In this document: positions 49,365 to 59,118 of the stretch, in pieces
How positions within the stretch are numbered: the stretch's first letter is position 1
Layout: each line of letters starts with the position of its first letter
Assembly (NCBI RefSeq): GCF_001908205.1
Contig: NZ_LGHL01000041.1
Coordinates: 1-64,000 of the forward strand
Source of the DNA: Bradyrhizobium sp. NAS80.1
Lineage (GTDB): Bacteria > Pseudomonadota > Alphaproteobacteria > Rhizobiales > Xanthobacteraceae
Direction of reading: 5' to 3'
DNA length: 64,000 nt
Position numbers and translations under genes: made by a program
The notes under the pieces: model-generated
Told to the model about the DNA's origin: nothing
The model's database searches: none
Seen by the model: the letters and a program-made list of their open reading frames with translations, nothing else

Positions 49365-50780
49365 GTGGCCGACGCCCTGCACTATCTCGAGCTCACAGAG
49401 CTCGCTGCACGTCTTAAGGCGCGCGACATCTCCGCGCTGGACGTGACGCGCGCGCAACTCGACCGTATCGACGCCCTGGATCGTGAACTCGGTAGCTACG
49501 TTCACGTGATGGCGGACACAGCCATTGCCGAGGCGAAAGCCGCGGACGCCGAAATCGCACATGGCCGGTATCGGGGCCCGCTGCATGGCGTGCCGATTGC
49601 GTTGAAGGATCTTTTCTGGACCAAGGGCATTCCGACGGCAGCCGGCACCATTCTTCATCGCGACTTTCGTCCCGGTGAAGACGCAACGGTCGTGCGTCGG
49701 CTCAAGGATGCGGGCGCCGTGGTGCTCGGCAAGGTGCAACTCAGCGAGGGCGCCTATTCCGATCACCATCCATTGGTGACGCCGCCGAAGAATCCGTGGA
49801 ATGCGGCTTACTGGCCGGGCATTTCATCCAGCGGCCCGGCGGTCGCGACCGCTGCCGGACTTTGCTTCGGCTCGCTCGGCTCCGACACCGGGGGCTCGAT
49901 CCGCTGGCCGTCCGCCGCCAACGGCCTGACCGGGCTGAAGCCGAGCTGGGGCCGCGTCAGCCGCCATGGCACGTTCGAGCTGGCTGCGACGCTCGACCAT
50001 GTCGGGCCGATCGGCCGCAGCGCGGTCGATGCCGGCGCGCTGCTTGGTGTCATCGCCGGACACGATCCGAACGATCCGACGTCGCTGTTCGATCCTGTGC
50101 CCGACTATCTGGCCGCGGCTACACAGGACGTGCGGGGCTTGCGGATCGGCGTCGACGCCGCTTGGAACAACGACGACGTGGACGTCGCGACGCAGCGCGC
50201 GCTGGCGGACGCGATCGATGCTTTCCGAGCGCTTGGCGTTGATATCGTCAATGTCAGATTTCCTGACGTGATGCAGGCGATCGCCGACTGGACGCCGAAT
50301 TGTGCGGTGGAAGCTGCGGTCGCGCACGAGGCGACCTATCCTGCCCGCAAGGATGAGTATGGTCCAATCCTCGCCTCGGTGATCGAGGCCGGTCGTACGC
50401 TCTCCGCCCTCGATTATCAGAAGATCCTGCTGCGCCGGCTGGCGCTGCGCGGCCGGGTGGCGGCGTTATTCGAGACCATCGACCTGCTCCTGATCCCGGT
50501 GCACCCGTTCCCGCCCGTGACGCTCGCCATGATCCGGACGCTCGGCGAGCAGCCGGACCTGATCGCGAAGCTGCAGCGCTACACTTGCCCGTTCGACATG
50601 ACCGGTCATCCCACGATCACACTGCCGGGAGGAGCATCCGCAGACGGGCTGCCGATCGCGTTCCAGCTCGTCGCCGCCCATCTCGACGAGGCCATGCTCG
50701 TGCGTGCCGGGGCGGCGTTCCAGCGCACCACGTCCTGGCATCGCCGCCATCCTTCCCTCACCTCGCGGAGGCAACATTGA
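49365..50780 (+). CDS. Amidase (amidase signature family)
   Basis: The product is 471 residues. The Ser-Ser-Lys catalytic triad is visible: Lys81 in IALKD, the cis-Ser near 155 in GISSSGP and the nucleophile Ser178 in GSDTGGSIRWPS. It hydrolyses an amide bond, but the substrate cannot be read from the sequence; the linked MFS gene suggests an imported compound. Start is GTG at 49365 with GGGAG upstream. The stop overlaps the TTG start of the MFS gene. Confidence 0.88.
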   Translation: MADALHYLELTELAARLKARDISALDVTRAQLDRIDALDRELGSYVHVMADTAIAEAKAADAEIAHGRYRGPLHGVPIALKDLFWTKGIPTAAGTILHRDFRPGEDATVVRRLKDAGAVVLGKVQLSEGAYSDHHPLVTPPKNPWNAAYWPGISSSGPAVATAAGLCFGSLGSDTGGSIRWPSAANGLTGLKPSWGRVSRHGTFELAATLDHVGPIGRSAVDAGALLGVIAGHDPNDPTSLFDPVPDYLAAATQDVRGLRIGVDAAWNNDDVDVATQRALADAIDAFRALGVDIVNVRFPDVMQAIADWTPNCAVEAAVAHEATYPARKDEYGPILASVIEAGRTLSALDYQKILLRRLALRGRVAALFETIDLLLIPVHPFPPVTLAMIRTLGEQPDLIAKLQRYTCPFDMTGHPTITLPGGASADGLPIAFQLVAAHLDEAMLVRAGAAFQRTTSWHRRHPSLTSRRQH

Positions 50781-52033
50781 CCCTTCAATCCACGCTGCCT
50801 CATCGAAGCGTTTTCCACGGCTGGTTCGTTGTTGCGGCGGCATTCGCCGTGATGTTCGTGGGTTTCGGCTCGGCCTACACATTCAGTGCCTTTCTCGAGC
50901 CGCTGCAGCGCGACTTCGGCGCCTCGCGCGGCTCGATCTCGCTGGTGTTTTCGATCGCTGGCTTTCTCTACTTCGCGCTCGGTCTCGTCAGTGGCCCCCT
51001 CGCCGACCGGGTCGGCTCGCGCCCGCTTGCAGTGATCGGCATGATCCTGGTCGCTGTCGGGCTCTCGGCCGCGAGCACAGCGCGCTCGCTTGTCGAGGTT
51101 TATCTCGCCTATGGGCTGGGCGTCGGCCTCGGGGTCGGCTGCGCCTATGTTCCCGCCATCGGCGCGGTGCAACGCTGGTTCGTGAGGCGCCGTGGCTTTG
51201 CCTCCGGCCTCGCGGTCAGCGGCATCGGGCTCGGCACGCTGGCCATGCCGCCGTTCGCCTCAACTCTGATCGCCTCGGTCGGTTGGCGCGGCGCCTATCT
51301 GGTGCTCGGCGCGATCGCCTTGGTGATTGGCGGAGGGCTTTCGCTGTTGATCGAGAACGATCCGAAGGACCGGGGCCTCAGCCCGGATGGTGATCCACCT
51401 CGCGAAACCTCCGGTGCCACCAATGCCGGCGGCGCTTCGGTGCGCGAGGCCGTCCGCTCACCCCAGTTTGTCGGCCTCTATGTGTCCTGCCTCATCTGTT
51501 CCTTTGGCGCCTTCGTCCCCTTCGTCCACCTCGTGCCCTATGCGCGCGACAACGGAGTTACGGCGTCCCCTGCCGTGCTGCTGCTCGGGATGATCGGCGC
51601 CGGCAGCACCGCAGGCCGGTTCTTCCTCGGCGCGCTCGCCGACCGGATGGGCCGCGACCGCTCGCTGATCATGGTGCTGATAGGAATGGCATTCGCGATG
51701 GCGATCTGGGCTGTTGCGGCAAATGTCTGGGCCCTCGCCGCCTTCGCCTTCGTCTACGGCGTGTTCTATGGCGGCTGGGTCGCGGTCCTGCCGGCTGTTG
51801 TGATGGACTATTTTGGCGGCCGCAACGTCAGCGGCATCATCGGCATTCTCTACACCAGCGTCGCCTTCGGCACGCTTGTCGGCCCGAGCGCCGCCGGCTT
51901 CGTCTACGACGTCAATCACAGCTACACGCTGCCGATCCTGCTCAGCGCCTCCGCGAACATCGTCGCGGCGCTGATCGTGGTGGCGATCCTGGCGCGCAGC
52001 GGCACGCGGACGATCAGCGCAGCGAAGAGCTGA
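50777..52033 (+). CDS. MFS transporter coupled to the amidase (OFA/MCT-like)
   Basis: The product is 418 residues with twelve helices and a large central loop (about 190-225). The N-terminal GWFVVAAAFAVMFVGFG and GPLADRVGSRP pattern is that of the monocarboxylate/oxalate-formate type MFS. It starts at TTG, overlapping the amidase stop, with GGAGG 5 bases upstream. It probably imports the amidase substrate or exports its product; this is inference from the coupling. Confidence 0.8.
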   Translation: MTLQSTLPHRSVFHGWFVVAAAFAVMFVGFGSAYTFSAFLEPLQRDFGASRGSISLVFSIAGFLYFALGLVSGPLADRVGSRPLAVIGMILVAVGLSAASTARSLVEVYLAYGLGVGLGVGCAYVPAIGAVQRWFVRRRGFASGLAVSGIGLGTLAMPPFASTLIASVGWRGAYLVLGAIALVIGGGLSLLIENDPKDRGLSPDGDPPRETSGATNAGGASVREAVRSPQFVGLYVSCLICSFGAFVPFVHLVPYARDNGVTASPAVLLLGMIGAGSTAGRFFLGALADRMGRDRSLIMVLIGMAFAMAIWAVAANVWALAAFAFVYGVFYGGWVAVLPAVVMDYFGGRNVSGIIGILYTSVAFGTLVGPSAAGFVYDVNHSYTLPILLSASANIVAALIVVAILARSGTRTISAAKS

Positions 52034-52262
52034 TCGATCCGAACTTGGAGTATCATCGCGCGACCGGCAGGAATTGACCGGCATCGCGCGAGTTTCCGGC
52101 ACGCCCCGCACATCTCTCGCCCCGCGCATTGATCGCATTTGCGCGCGGCCATTCATGTCGTATTAACCGCGCTTCCTAACGCTGCCTCCACACCGTTCCA
52201 GTAAACCGACGGATGCTTTGGGGATCTGAAATCGATCCTGACGTGTGTACGGCAACGATCGA

Positions 52263-54983
52263 ATGACGACGAAATACGGCAGCCGCCTTTTTGACCAGGC
52301 CTTCGTGCGCAGCGGACCGATCCGTTGGCTGGTGGTGGGTGGCACGCTCCTGATCGCAGCGATCGCCGTCGGCTCGGTCCTGATGGCGCAGAACTTCCGC
52401 GAGCGCGCACTGCGCAACAGCTCACGCGAGCTGGAAAACACCGTGCTGCTGCTTGCGCATCATTTCGACCAGCAATTGCACGATTTCGCAGTCATCCAGA
52501 AAGACTTCGTCGACCACGTTCGCGCGACCAGCATCACCACCGCGGAGGACTATCGCGAGCGCCTCTCCGGCCAGGACATCCACCGGATGCTGCGCTCGAA
52601 GATCGAGGCGCTCCCCTACATGGGCGGCGTCAATGTCATCGATGCCGAAGGCAACGTGATTAATTCGTCGACGGCATGGCCGGCTCCGAAGGTCAACGTC
52701 GCCGACCGCGCCTACTTCCGGACTTTCAGATACGACCCCAACGCGCCGGACGTCCTCATCGAGCCGGTGCACAGCCGCATCTCCGGCGCCTGGACCATTC
52801 TGATCGTCCGCAAGATCGTGGGGCCGAACGGCGAGTTCATGGGCATCGTCGGGCGCGGCATCGAGCCGGCCAATTTCGAGAAATTCTTCGAGTCCGTCGT
52901 GCTTGGCGAAGGCTCCAGCATCTCGATGCTGCATCGCGACGGCACGCTGCTCGCCCGCTATCCCCATTCCAGCGAGTTGATGGGACGCAGTTTCAGGAAC
53001 GGCTCGTTCGAGCAGCAGCGGATCTTCGGGCTCGATCACTTCGCCGGCCGATTCATAAGCCCCGTCGACGGCGAGGACCGGCTGATCTCCGGGCACGCCC
53101 TGCCCCACTTCCCGATTCTGATGATGGCTACCACGACGCGCGCGGCGGCCCTGACGGACTGGCGCGAGCAGATCGGCATCCTGATCTCGGTCGCCGGCGC
53201 GTCCGCTCTCGCCATCGCCGGTGTGCTGATCGCGATCGTGCGCAAGCTGCTGGAGCAGCACCGCGCTTCCCGTGGGCGGCTGACACTTGAGAAGCTGCGC
53301 CTCGACCGCGCCGTCAACAACATGACCCAGGGCCTGTTGCTGTTCGATGCCGAGCAGCGGCTCGTGGTGTGCAACCAGCGCTACATCGAGATGTACGGCC
53401 TGTCGGCCGACGTGGTGAAGCCCGGCTCCAGCTTCCACGACATTATCGCGCACCGCAAGGCGACCGGCTCCTTCACAGGCGATATCGACAGCTATGTCGA
53501 TCGCGTGCTGCGCAACATCCGCCTGCGCAACTCCATGGTGGTCGACACCTCCGACGGACGCTCGATCCACATCCTCAACGAACCTCTCGTAGACGGCGGC
53601 TGGGTGGCGACGCACGAGGACATCACCGAGCGGCGGCGCATCGAGGAGCGCATCACACACCTCGCCCATTACGATGCGTTGACCGACCTGCCCAACCGCG
53701 CCATGTTCCACGAGCACCTGCGCGCGGAGCTGGCTGCGATCGCCGACGGCGAAGAGATCGCGGTGCACTACATCGACATCGACGAGTTCAAGGGCGTCAA
53801 CGACGCCCTCGGCCATCTCGTCGGCGATGAGCTGTTGAAATCGATCGCCACGAGCCTCAGCCGCTGCGCAGGCCCGGCGGACTTCGTGGCGCGGCTCGGC
53901 GGCGACGAATTTGCCATCGTACAGAGCGCGGTGACGTCGCTGGATCGGGTCAACGATCTCGTCGCGCGGGTTTTCGATGCCATCCGCACACCCGTCGACT
54001 GCATGGGCCATCACCTCACCACCGACGCCAGCATCGGCATCGCGCTGGCGCCCGGACACGGCACGGCGCTGGACCAGATCCTGAAGAACGCGGACATGGC
54101 GATGTACGCCGCCAAAGCCGCAGGACGTCACACCTATCGCTTCTTCAAGCCGGAGATGGACGCCAAGGTCCGCGAGCGGCGGCAGCTCGAGATCGACCTG
54201 CGCCACGCCATCGCCCATGGCGGCCTCGAGGTCTATTACCAGCCCTGCCTCGGCCTGAAGGACGACCGCATCACCGGCTGCGAGGCGCTGGTGCGCTGGC
54301 GCCATCCCGAGCGCGGCATGGTCTCGCCGGCCGAATTCATTCCGATCGCCGAAGATACCGGGCTGATCAACGAGATCGGCGAATGGGTGCTGGCCACCGC
54401 CTGTCGGGACGCCGCGAACTGGCCCGCCGACATCCGTCTCGCTGTCAACGTCTCGCCGGTGCAGTTCAAGAGCAGCACGCTGGCGCTGAAGATCATGGCA
54501 GCGCTCGCTGCGTCGAACCTGCCGGCGAGCCGGCTCGAGCTCGAGATCACCGAGGCGGTGCTGATCCGCGACGACGACACCGCGCTTGCGATCCTGCATC
54601 AGCTGCGCGCCATCGGCGTGCGCATCGCGCTCGACGATTTCGGCACGGGCTACTCCTCGTTGAGCTACCTGCACCGCTTCCCGTTCGACAAGATCAAGAT
54701 CGACCGCTGCTTCGTCGACGACATCGCCGGCCCGGACGGCTCCGCCAGCATCGTTCAGGCCGTCGTCAACCTCGCGGCTGCCCGCCGCATGACCACCACG
54801 GCCGAAGGCGTCGAGACCGAGGAGCAGCAGCGCCTGTTGCGCGCACTCGGCTGCTCCGAGATGCAGGGCTATCTGTTCAGCGCCGCAAAACCGGCCGACA
54901 AGGTGCTGGAGCTATTCGCGCTGCATCGCAGCCGCCTCGCCCAGCGCGGTGGCAACGAAAGCTGCCGCCGCGAGGCAAGCTAG
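52263..54983 (+). CDS. Membrane GGDEF-EAL c-di-GMP turnover protein with Cache and PAS domains
   Basis: The product is 906 residues. A TM helix (about 18-40), a periplasmic Cache sensor (about 55-270), a second TM (about 295-318) and a PAS domain (about 345-450) precede a GGDEF domain (RLGGDEFAIV, about 560) and an EAL domain (CEALVRW, ITEAVL, LDDFGTGYSS, EGVETEEQ). Both signature motifs are intact, so synthesis and hydrolysis are possible. The inhibitory I-site (RxxD before GGDEF) is replaced by GPAD. ATG at 52263 is chosen; GTG at 52245 is an alternative. Confidence 0.88.
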   Translation: MTTKYGSRLFDQAFVRSGPIRWLVVGGTLLIAAIAVGSVLMAQNFRERALRNSSRELENTVLLLAHHFDQQLHDFAVIQKDFVDHVRATSITTAEDYRERLSGQDIHRMLRSKIEALPYMGGVNVIDAEGNVINSSTAWPAPKVNVADRAYFRTFRYDPNAPDVLIEPVHSRISGAWTILIVRKIVGPNGEFMGIVGRGIEPANFEKFFESVVLGEGSSISMLHRDGTLLARYPHSSELMGRSFRNGSFEQQRIFGLDHFAGRFISPVDGEDRLISGHALPHFPILMMATTTRAAALTDWREQIGILISVAGASALAIAGVLIAIVRKLLEQHRASRGRLTLEKLRLDRAVNNMTQGLLLFDAEQRLVVCNQRYIEMYGLSADVVKPGSSFHDIIAHRKATGSFTGDIDSYVDRVLRNIRLRNSMVVDTSDGRSIHILNEPLVDGGWVATHEDITERRRIEERITHLAHYDALTDLPNRAMFHEHLRAELAAIADGEEIAVHYIDIDEFKGVNDALGHLVGDELLKSIATSLSRCAGPADFVARLGGDEFAIVQSAVTSLDRVNDLVARVFDAIRTPVDCMGHHLTTDASIGIALAPGHGTALDQILKNADMAMYAAKAAGRHTYRFFKPEMDAKVRERRQLEIDLRHAIAHGGLEVYYQPCLGLKDDRITGCEALVRWRHPERGMVSPAEFIPIAEDTGLINEIGEWVLATACRDAANWPADIRLAVNVSPVQFKSSTLALKIMAALAASNLPASRLELEITEAVLIRDDDTALAILHQLRAIGVRIALDDFGTGYSSLSYLHRFPFDKIKIDRCFVDDIAGPDGSASIVQAVVNLAAARRMTTTAEGVETEEQQRLLRALGCSEMQGYLFSAAKPADKVLELFALHRSRLAQRGGNESCRREAS

Positions 54984-55057
54984 GTCTCCGGCAGAGAGGC
55001 CGCTACGAGGCCACCGTTGCGGCGATGAATCCGGCTGGGACAGCGTCCAAAAACAAA

Positions 55058-55089
55058 TTCGCCCGGGAGCGGTCATCCACTCCCGGGCG
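55058..55089 (-). terminator. Rho-independent terminator of ctpA
   Basis: TCGCCCGGGAG (55058-55068) and CTCCCGGGCGA (55079-55089) form an 11-bp perfect stem. On the minus strand it is followed by ATTTGTTTTTGG. It lies 22 bases after the ctpA stop. Confidence 0.8.
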
Positions 55090-55110
55090 ATGTCTGGCGG
55101 TCGCAAACGT

Positions 55111-56449
55111 TTAGTTCGGCACCGCAGCCTTCGGCGCGGGCTTGGCCGCCACGGCGTTCGCGGTGACGCCGTGCAGGAAGTCGAAGGCCGCGTGCAGGGC
55201 CTTGTCGTCCTTCTCTTCCGGCGGAACGTAGGATTGCGATCCGGTCTGCTCGGTGCCGTCCGCGGCCGAGAGATGGCCGCGCATCTGGGACTCCGCCATG
55301 GTGTCGATCCGGCCCTTCAGCTCCGCCGGCACATCCTGGAGTATCTCGATGTCAGGCGCGATGCCCTGGGCCTGGATCGAGCGGCCCGACGGCGTGTAGT
55401 AGCGCGCCGTGGTCAGCGCCAGCGCGCCATTGCCGGCGCCGAGCGGAATGATGGTCTGCACCGAGCCCTTGCCGAACGAACGCGTGCCGATCAGCGTTGC
55501 GCGCTTGTGGTCATGCAGCGCGCCGGACACGATCTCCGAAGCTGAGGCCGAGCCGCCGTTGATCAGCACGACCAGCGGCTTGCCCTTGGTGAGATCGCCG
55601 CCATGCGCGGTGAAACGCTGGGTCTCTTCCGGATTGCGGCCGCGGGTCGAGACGACCTCGCCACGCGGCAGGAACGCGCTCGACACCGACACGGCCTGGT
55701 CCAGCAATCCGCCCGGATTGTTGCGCAGGTCCACCACGTAGCCCACGAGCTTCTCCGGCGGGACGTCCTTGGAGATCGACGCGATCGCCTTCTTCAGGCC
55801 ATCGGTGGTCTGCTCGTTGAACGAGGTGACGCGGATATAGCCGATGTCGCCATTCTCGACATGGAAGCGCACCGGACGCACGTGGATGATCTCGCGCGTG
55901 ATCGAAACGTCGAGCGGAGCGTCCGCGCCCTTACGCACGATGGTCAGCCTGGTCTTCGTGTCGACCGGGCCCTTCATCTTGTTGACGGCCTGCTCGAGCG
56001 TCATGCCCTGGACGGCCTCGCCGTCGATCTTGCTGATGAGGTCGCCGGACAGGATGCCGGCCTTCGAGGCCGGCGTGTCGTCGATCGGCGAGACGACCTT
56101 GACCAGGCCCTCCTCCATCGTGACCTCAATGCCGAGCCCCCCCGAACTCGCCGGAGGTGGTCTCCTGCATCTCGGTCCAGGCCTTGGCGTTCATGTAGCG
56201 CGAATGTGGGTCGAGCGAGGTCACCATGCCCGTGATCGCGCCTTCGATCAGCTTGGCGTTGTCGGGCTTTTCGACATAGCTCGCCTTTACCCGCTCGAAC
56301 ACTTCGCCGAACAGGTTGAGCTGGGAATAGGCATCATCCGCGCTCGCCGCCGCCCGTGCCGCCCATACGCCGCCGTGCGGGCTGGCTACCAGAAGGGTCA
56401 AGCACGCTCCGGTAAGCGCGCCCAAGGGGAACAGCAGGGTTTTCCGCAT
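55111..56449 (-). CDS. ctpA: C-terminal processing protease CtpA (S41), frameshifted as read
   Basis: The product is a periplasmic serine protease with a signal/anchor (MRKTLLFPLGALTGACLTLL), an N-terminal helical part, a PDZ domain (about 95-170) and the S41 catalytic domain, with the nucleophile Ser in GSASASEIVSGAL and the Lys in FGKGSVQTI. The frame breaks at SGEFGG, in a run of seven C on the plus strand (56137-56143); six restore GGLGIEVT and a 445-residue protein. An assembly error is likely. The ATG at 56449 begins the signal; an upstream ATG at 56488 adds an unlikely tail. A strong terminator follows. Confidence 0.88.
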
Positions 56450-56744
56450 GGATGGACTGGCCTTTTTTGCTTGGGGCTGGGGCGCCATGCAAATGGCGAT
56501 CCAGCTCGCTTCTCACAATACCATTCTGGTTTCTTCAAGGCCGGAACGCCACGACGGCGGGTCCACGGTAAAAATCCCTTCGTCCGGACCTAAACTTTTG
56601 GCAACGTTCCGAAACCGGTTCGCGCGGGAAGCGGGAATCGGTCGACCGGCCCACGCCTCGCAGCTATGCGATTTTAGGATGGTTTTGGAGGGCCGGACGC
56701 GATAGGCGATGACAACAAGACTTCAAATTCTCGGGAGGACTACA

Positions 56745-57878
56745 ATGAACGACGCGCCCCGCATCCGGCCGGAAAGGAACGTCGAACTCGGCGCCAGCAA
56801 CGAGCCGTTCCAGAATCTGCACGAATTCATCCGGAAGGCGCGCGCCAACCTCAACCAGAATGCCTGGGACTATATCGTCGGCGCCGCCGAGACCGAAACC
56901 ACGATGCGGCGCAACCGCATGGCGCTGGACGAGATCGCCTTTCGCCCGCGGGTGCTCCGCGACGTCCGCAAGGTCGACGGCTCCGTCGAGCAGTTCGGCC
57001 GCAAGATGCGCCTGCCGGTGGTGCTGGCTCCCGTCGGCGCGCTCGAGATCTTCGATCCGCATGGCGCTGCCAGCGTAGCGCGCGCGGCTGGCACCTTTGG
57101 TGCGGCGCACATGCTGAGCTCGGTGTCCGAGCCTGGCCTGGAAAAGACCGCCGAGGCCGCCCCCGATGCGCTGCGGCTCTACCAGCTCTACGTTCGCGGC
57201 GACGACGCCTTCGTCGCCGATGTCGTCAGCCGGACCGAGAAGAACGCCTACGCCGCGTTCTGCCTGACCGTCGACACCGCCCATTACAGCCGTCGCGAAC
57301 GTGACATCGCCAAGCGCTACGTTCGCGAGAGCCGCCTGCGCGCCACCGGCGGCGATTACCAGAAGGGCCTGGAGTGGCGGACCGTCAAGATGATCAAGGA
57401 CAAGTTCAAGATCCCGCTGATCCTCAAGGGCATCGCCACTGCCGAGGACGCGCTGATCGCGATCGATCACGGCGTCGAATGGATCTACGTCTCCAACCAT
57501 GGCGGCCGCCAGCTTGATCACGGCCGCGGCGCCATGCACGTGCTCCCTGAGATCGTCGATGCCGTGAGGGGCCGCGCCAAGATCATGGTCGATGGCGGCT
57601 TCGGCCGCGGCACCGACATCGTCAAGGCCATCGCGGCGGGCGCTGACCTCGTCGGCATCGGCCGGCTGCAATGCTGGGCGCTGGCGGCGGCCGGCGAAGC
57701 CGGCGTCATGCGGATGCTGGAGCTCCTGGAGGACGAGGTGCTGCGCTGCCTCGGCCTGCTGGGCGCCACCTCGTTCGCCGACGTCAACAAGTCCTGCCTG
57801 CATCCGGCGACCGCCACCAACGCGCCGAGCGTGTTCAGCGCGTTCCCGCTGTTCGACCACGAACCTTACCGGTACTGA
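56745..57878 (+). CDS. FMN-dependent alpha-hydroxy-acid dehydrogenase (LldD/glycolate oxidase-like)
   Basis: The product is 377 residues, a TIM barrel. The FMN and catalytic residues are visible: a Tyr-containing N-terminal segment (WDYIVGAAE), VLAPVGAL, LTVDTAHYSRRERD, the catalytic VSNHGGRQLD and VDGGFGRGTDIVKAIAAGAD. It oxidises L-lactate, glycolate or a similar hydroxy acid; the substrate is not resolved. GGGAGG precedes the ATG. The HAD gene follows after 15 bases. Confidence 0.82.
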   Translation: MNDAPRIRPERNVELGASNEPFQNLHEFIRKARANLNQNAWDYIVGAAETETTMRRNRMALDEIAFRPRVLRDVRKVDGSVEQFGRKMRLPVVLAPVGALEIFDPHGAASVARAAGTFGAAHMLSSVSEPGLEKTAEAAPDALRLYQLYVRGDDAFVADVVSRTEKNAYAAFCLTVDTAHYSRRERDIAKRYVRESRLRATGGDYQKGLEWRTVKMIKDKFKIPLILKGIATAEDALIAIDHGVEWIYVSNHGGRQLDHGRGAMHVLPEIVDAVRGRAKIMVDGGFGRGTDIVKAIAAGADLVGIGRLQCWALAAAGEAGVMRMLELLEDEVLRCLGLLGATSFADVNKSCLHPATATNAPSVFSAFPLFDHEPYRY

Positions 57879-57893
57879 AGTGAAAAGGACGCA

Positions 57894-58520
57894 ATGACAT
57901 CGCTCTCTCCCGGCAGCGCGGATGCGCTTTTGTTCGATCTCGGGCGCGTCGTGCTCGACATCGATTTCTCCAAGGCGATCGCCTGCTGGGCGGGACATGC
58001 CGGGTGCGCGCCCGAATCCATCGTCGCGCGCTATGTGCGCGACAACGAGGCCTATCGGCTGCACGAAGTCGGCAAGATCAGCGACGAGGACTATTTCGCC
58101 TCACTACGTGCCTCGCTCGGGATCGGCATCTCGGATGCGCAGTTCCTGGAGGGCTGGAACGCGATCTTCGCGGGCGAGATGCCTGGCATCGCGAACCTGT
58201 TGCCGCGTGCGGCAAGGCACATGCCGCTCTACGCCTTCTCCAATACCAACCGGCCGCATGTTGACTATTTCTCGAAGGAGTATGCTGGCCTGCTCGGCCA
58301 TTTCCGCGAGCTGTACCTGTCGTCCAGCATCGGGCTGCGCAAACCGGATGCGGAGGCCTTCGACCATGTCGTGGCGGCGATGGGCGTGCCGGCAAACCGA
58401 ATCGTGTTCTTCGATGACCTTGCTGAGAATATCAAAGGCGCGCGCGCACGCGGATTGACCGCGGTGCACGTGACATCACCGTCGGACGTCGGGAACGCAT
58501 TGAAGGCGCTCGGAATTTAA
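57894..58520 (+). CDS. HAD-family phosphatase (YihX-like)
   Basis: The product is 208 residues. The first HAD motif is LLFDLGRVVLDIDF, with the DxG variant found in YihX-type sugar-phosphatases; motif II is YAFSNTNRPH, motif III the Lys in GLRKPDAEAFDHV and motif IV FFDDLAENI. It is probably a small-molecule phosphatase. It is 15 bases downstream of the hydroxy-acid dehydrogenase, possibly acting on a related metabolite such as phosphoglycolate (inference). Confidence 0.8.
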   Translation: MTSLSPGSADALLFDLGRVVLDIDFSKAIACWAGHAGCAPESIVARYVRDNEAYRLHEVGKISDEDYFASLRASLGIGISDAQFLEGWNAIFAGEMPGIANLLPRAARHMPLYAFSNTNRPHVDYFSKEYAGLLGHFRELYLSSSIGLRKPDAEAFDHVVAAMGVPANRIVFFDDLAENIKGARARGLTAVHVTSPSDVGNALKALGI

Positions 58521-58630
58521 AAACCAGTGCCGGACCGTCCGCCAACTCAGTTCCGCCTGCTGGAACTAATTTTGCGCGGAATGTGGAACCAAATCACTCT
58601 GTGCAAATTTGTACCAAGTTCCGGGAACGA

Positions 58631-58879
58631 ATGCCCGCTTCCGGACTCGTGAGTCCGTTGGGGATTCTACATCGGACTTATCGCGTGTTGGGCAAAACCT
58701 ACCTCACCAAGCAGGCCTCGCTGCTGCTGAAATTCGCCAGAACCACCTCGGACCCTAACCTCTCCGCAAAGCTGATCAGCAAGGCTGCCGACCTGAAATC
58801 GCAGGCCGATCCTCTACCCGACAAGGACCAGGGCCCCGTAGCGCCGGACGTCAGACCGAACAAGCAGCCGGGGACCTGA
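58631..58879 (+). CDS. Small hypothetical protein
   Basis: The product is 82 residues: a helical segment with a Lys/Leu pattern (TYLTKQASLLLKFARTTSD, SAKLISKAADLKSQAD) and a disordered Pro/Asp-rich tail. No signal peptide or known domain. The ATG at 58631 follows CCGGGAACGA; the frame is open from 58583. Similar short proteins occur in Bradyrhizobium. It lies 110 bases after the HAD gene. Confidence 0.5.
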   Translation: MPASGLVSPLGILHRTYRVLGKTYLTKQASLLLKFARTTSDPNLSAKLISKAADLKSQADPLPDKDQGPVAPDVRPNKQPGT

Positions 58880-59118
58880 GCGATGCTGGCCGTGGCTCTC
58901 GTCTTCTCGTCCTCGCCATGGCCATCCTCGTGCCGGTCTGCCTTGCCTTTCGGATCATGCCGCGGCGGACCTGAGTCTCTCTTGCTTATTGCCAGCTATT
59001 GCCAGGCGAATGGTGCAAGATGAATCATCCTGCCGCGACGCTCTTTTGCCTCCGCGCCCGCACTCGGCTAGAACTCTCGCCGCCGATTTACCCGAATGCC
59101 CAGCAGGAGTTTTCGCCC

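Noticed and set aside
58883..58972. Tiny membrane peptide after the small hypothetical gene
   Set aside because: The hydrophobic segment (LVLAMAILVPVCLAFRIMPRRT-like) is not in frame with the ATG at 58883, and the in-frame ATG at 58918 would give only about 18 residues. Not enough support.
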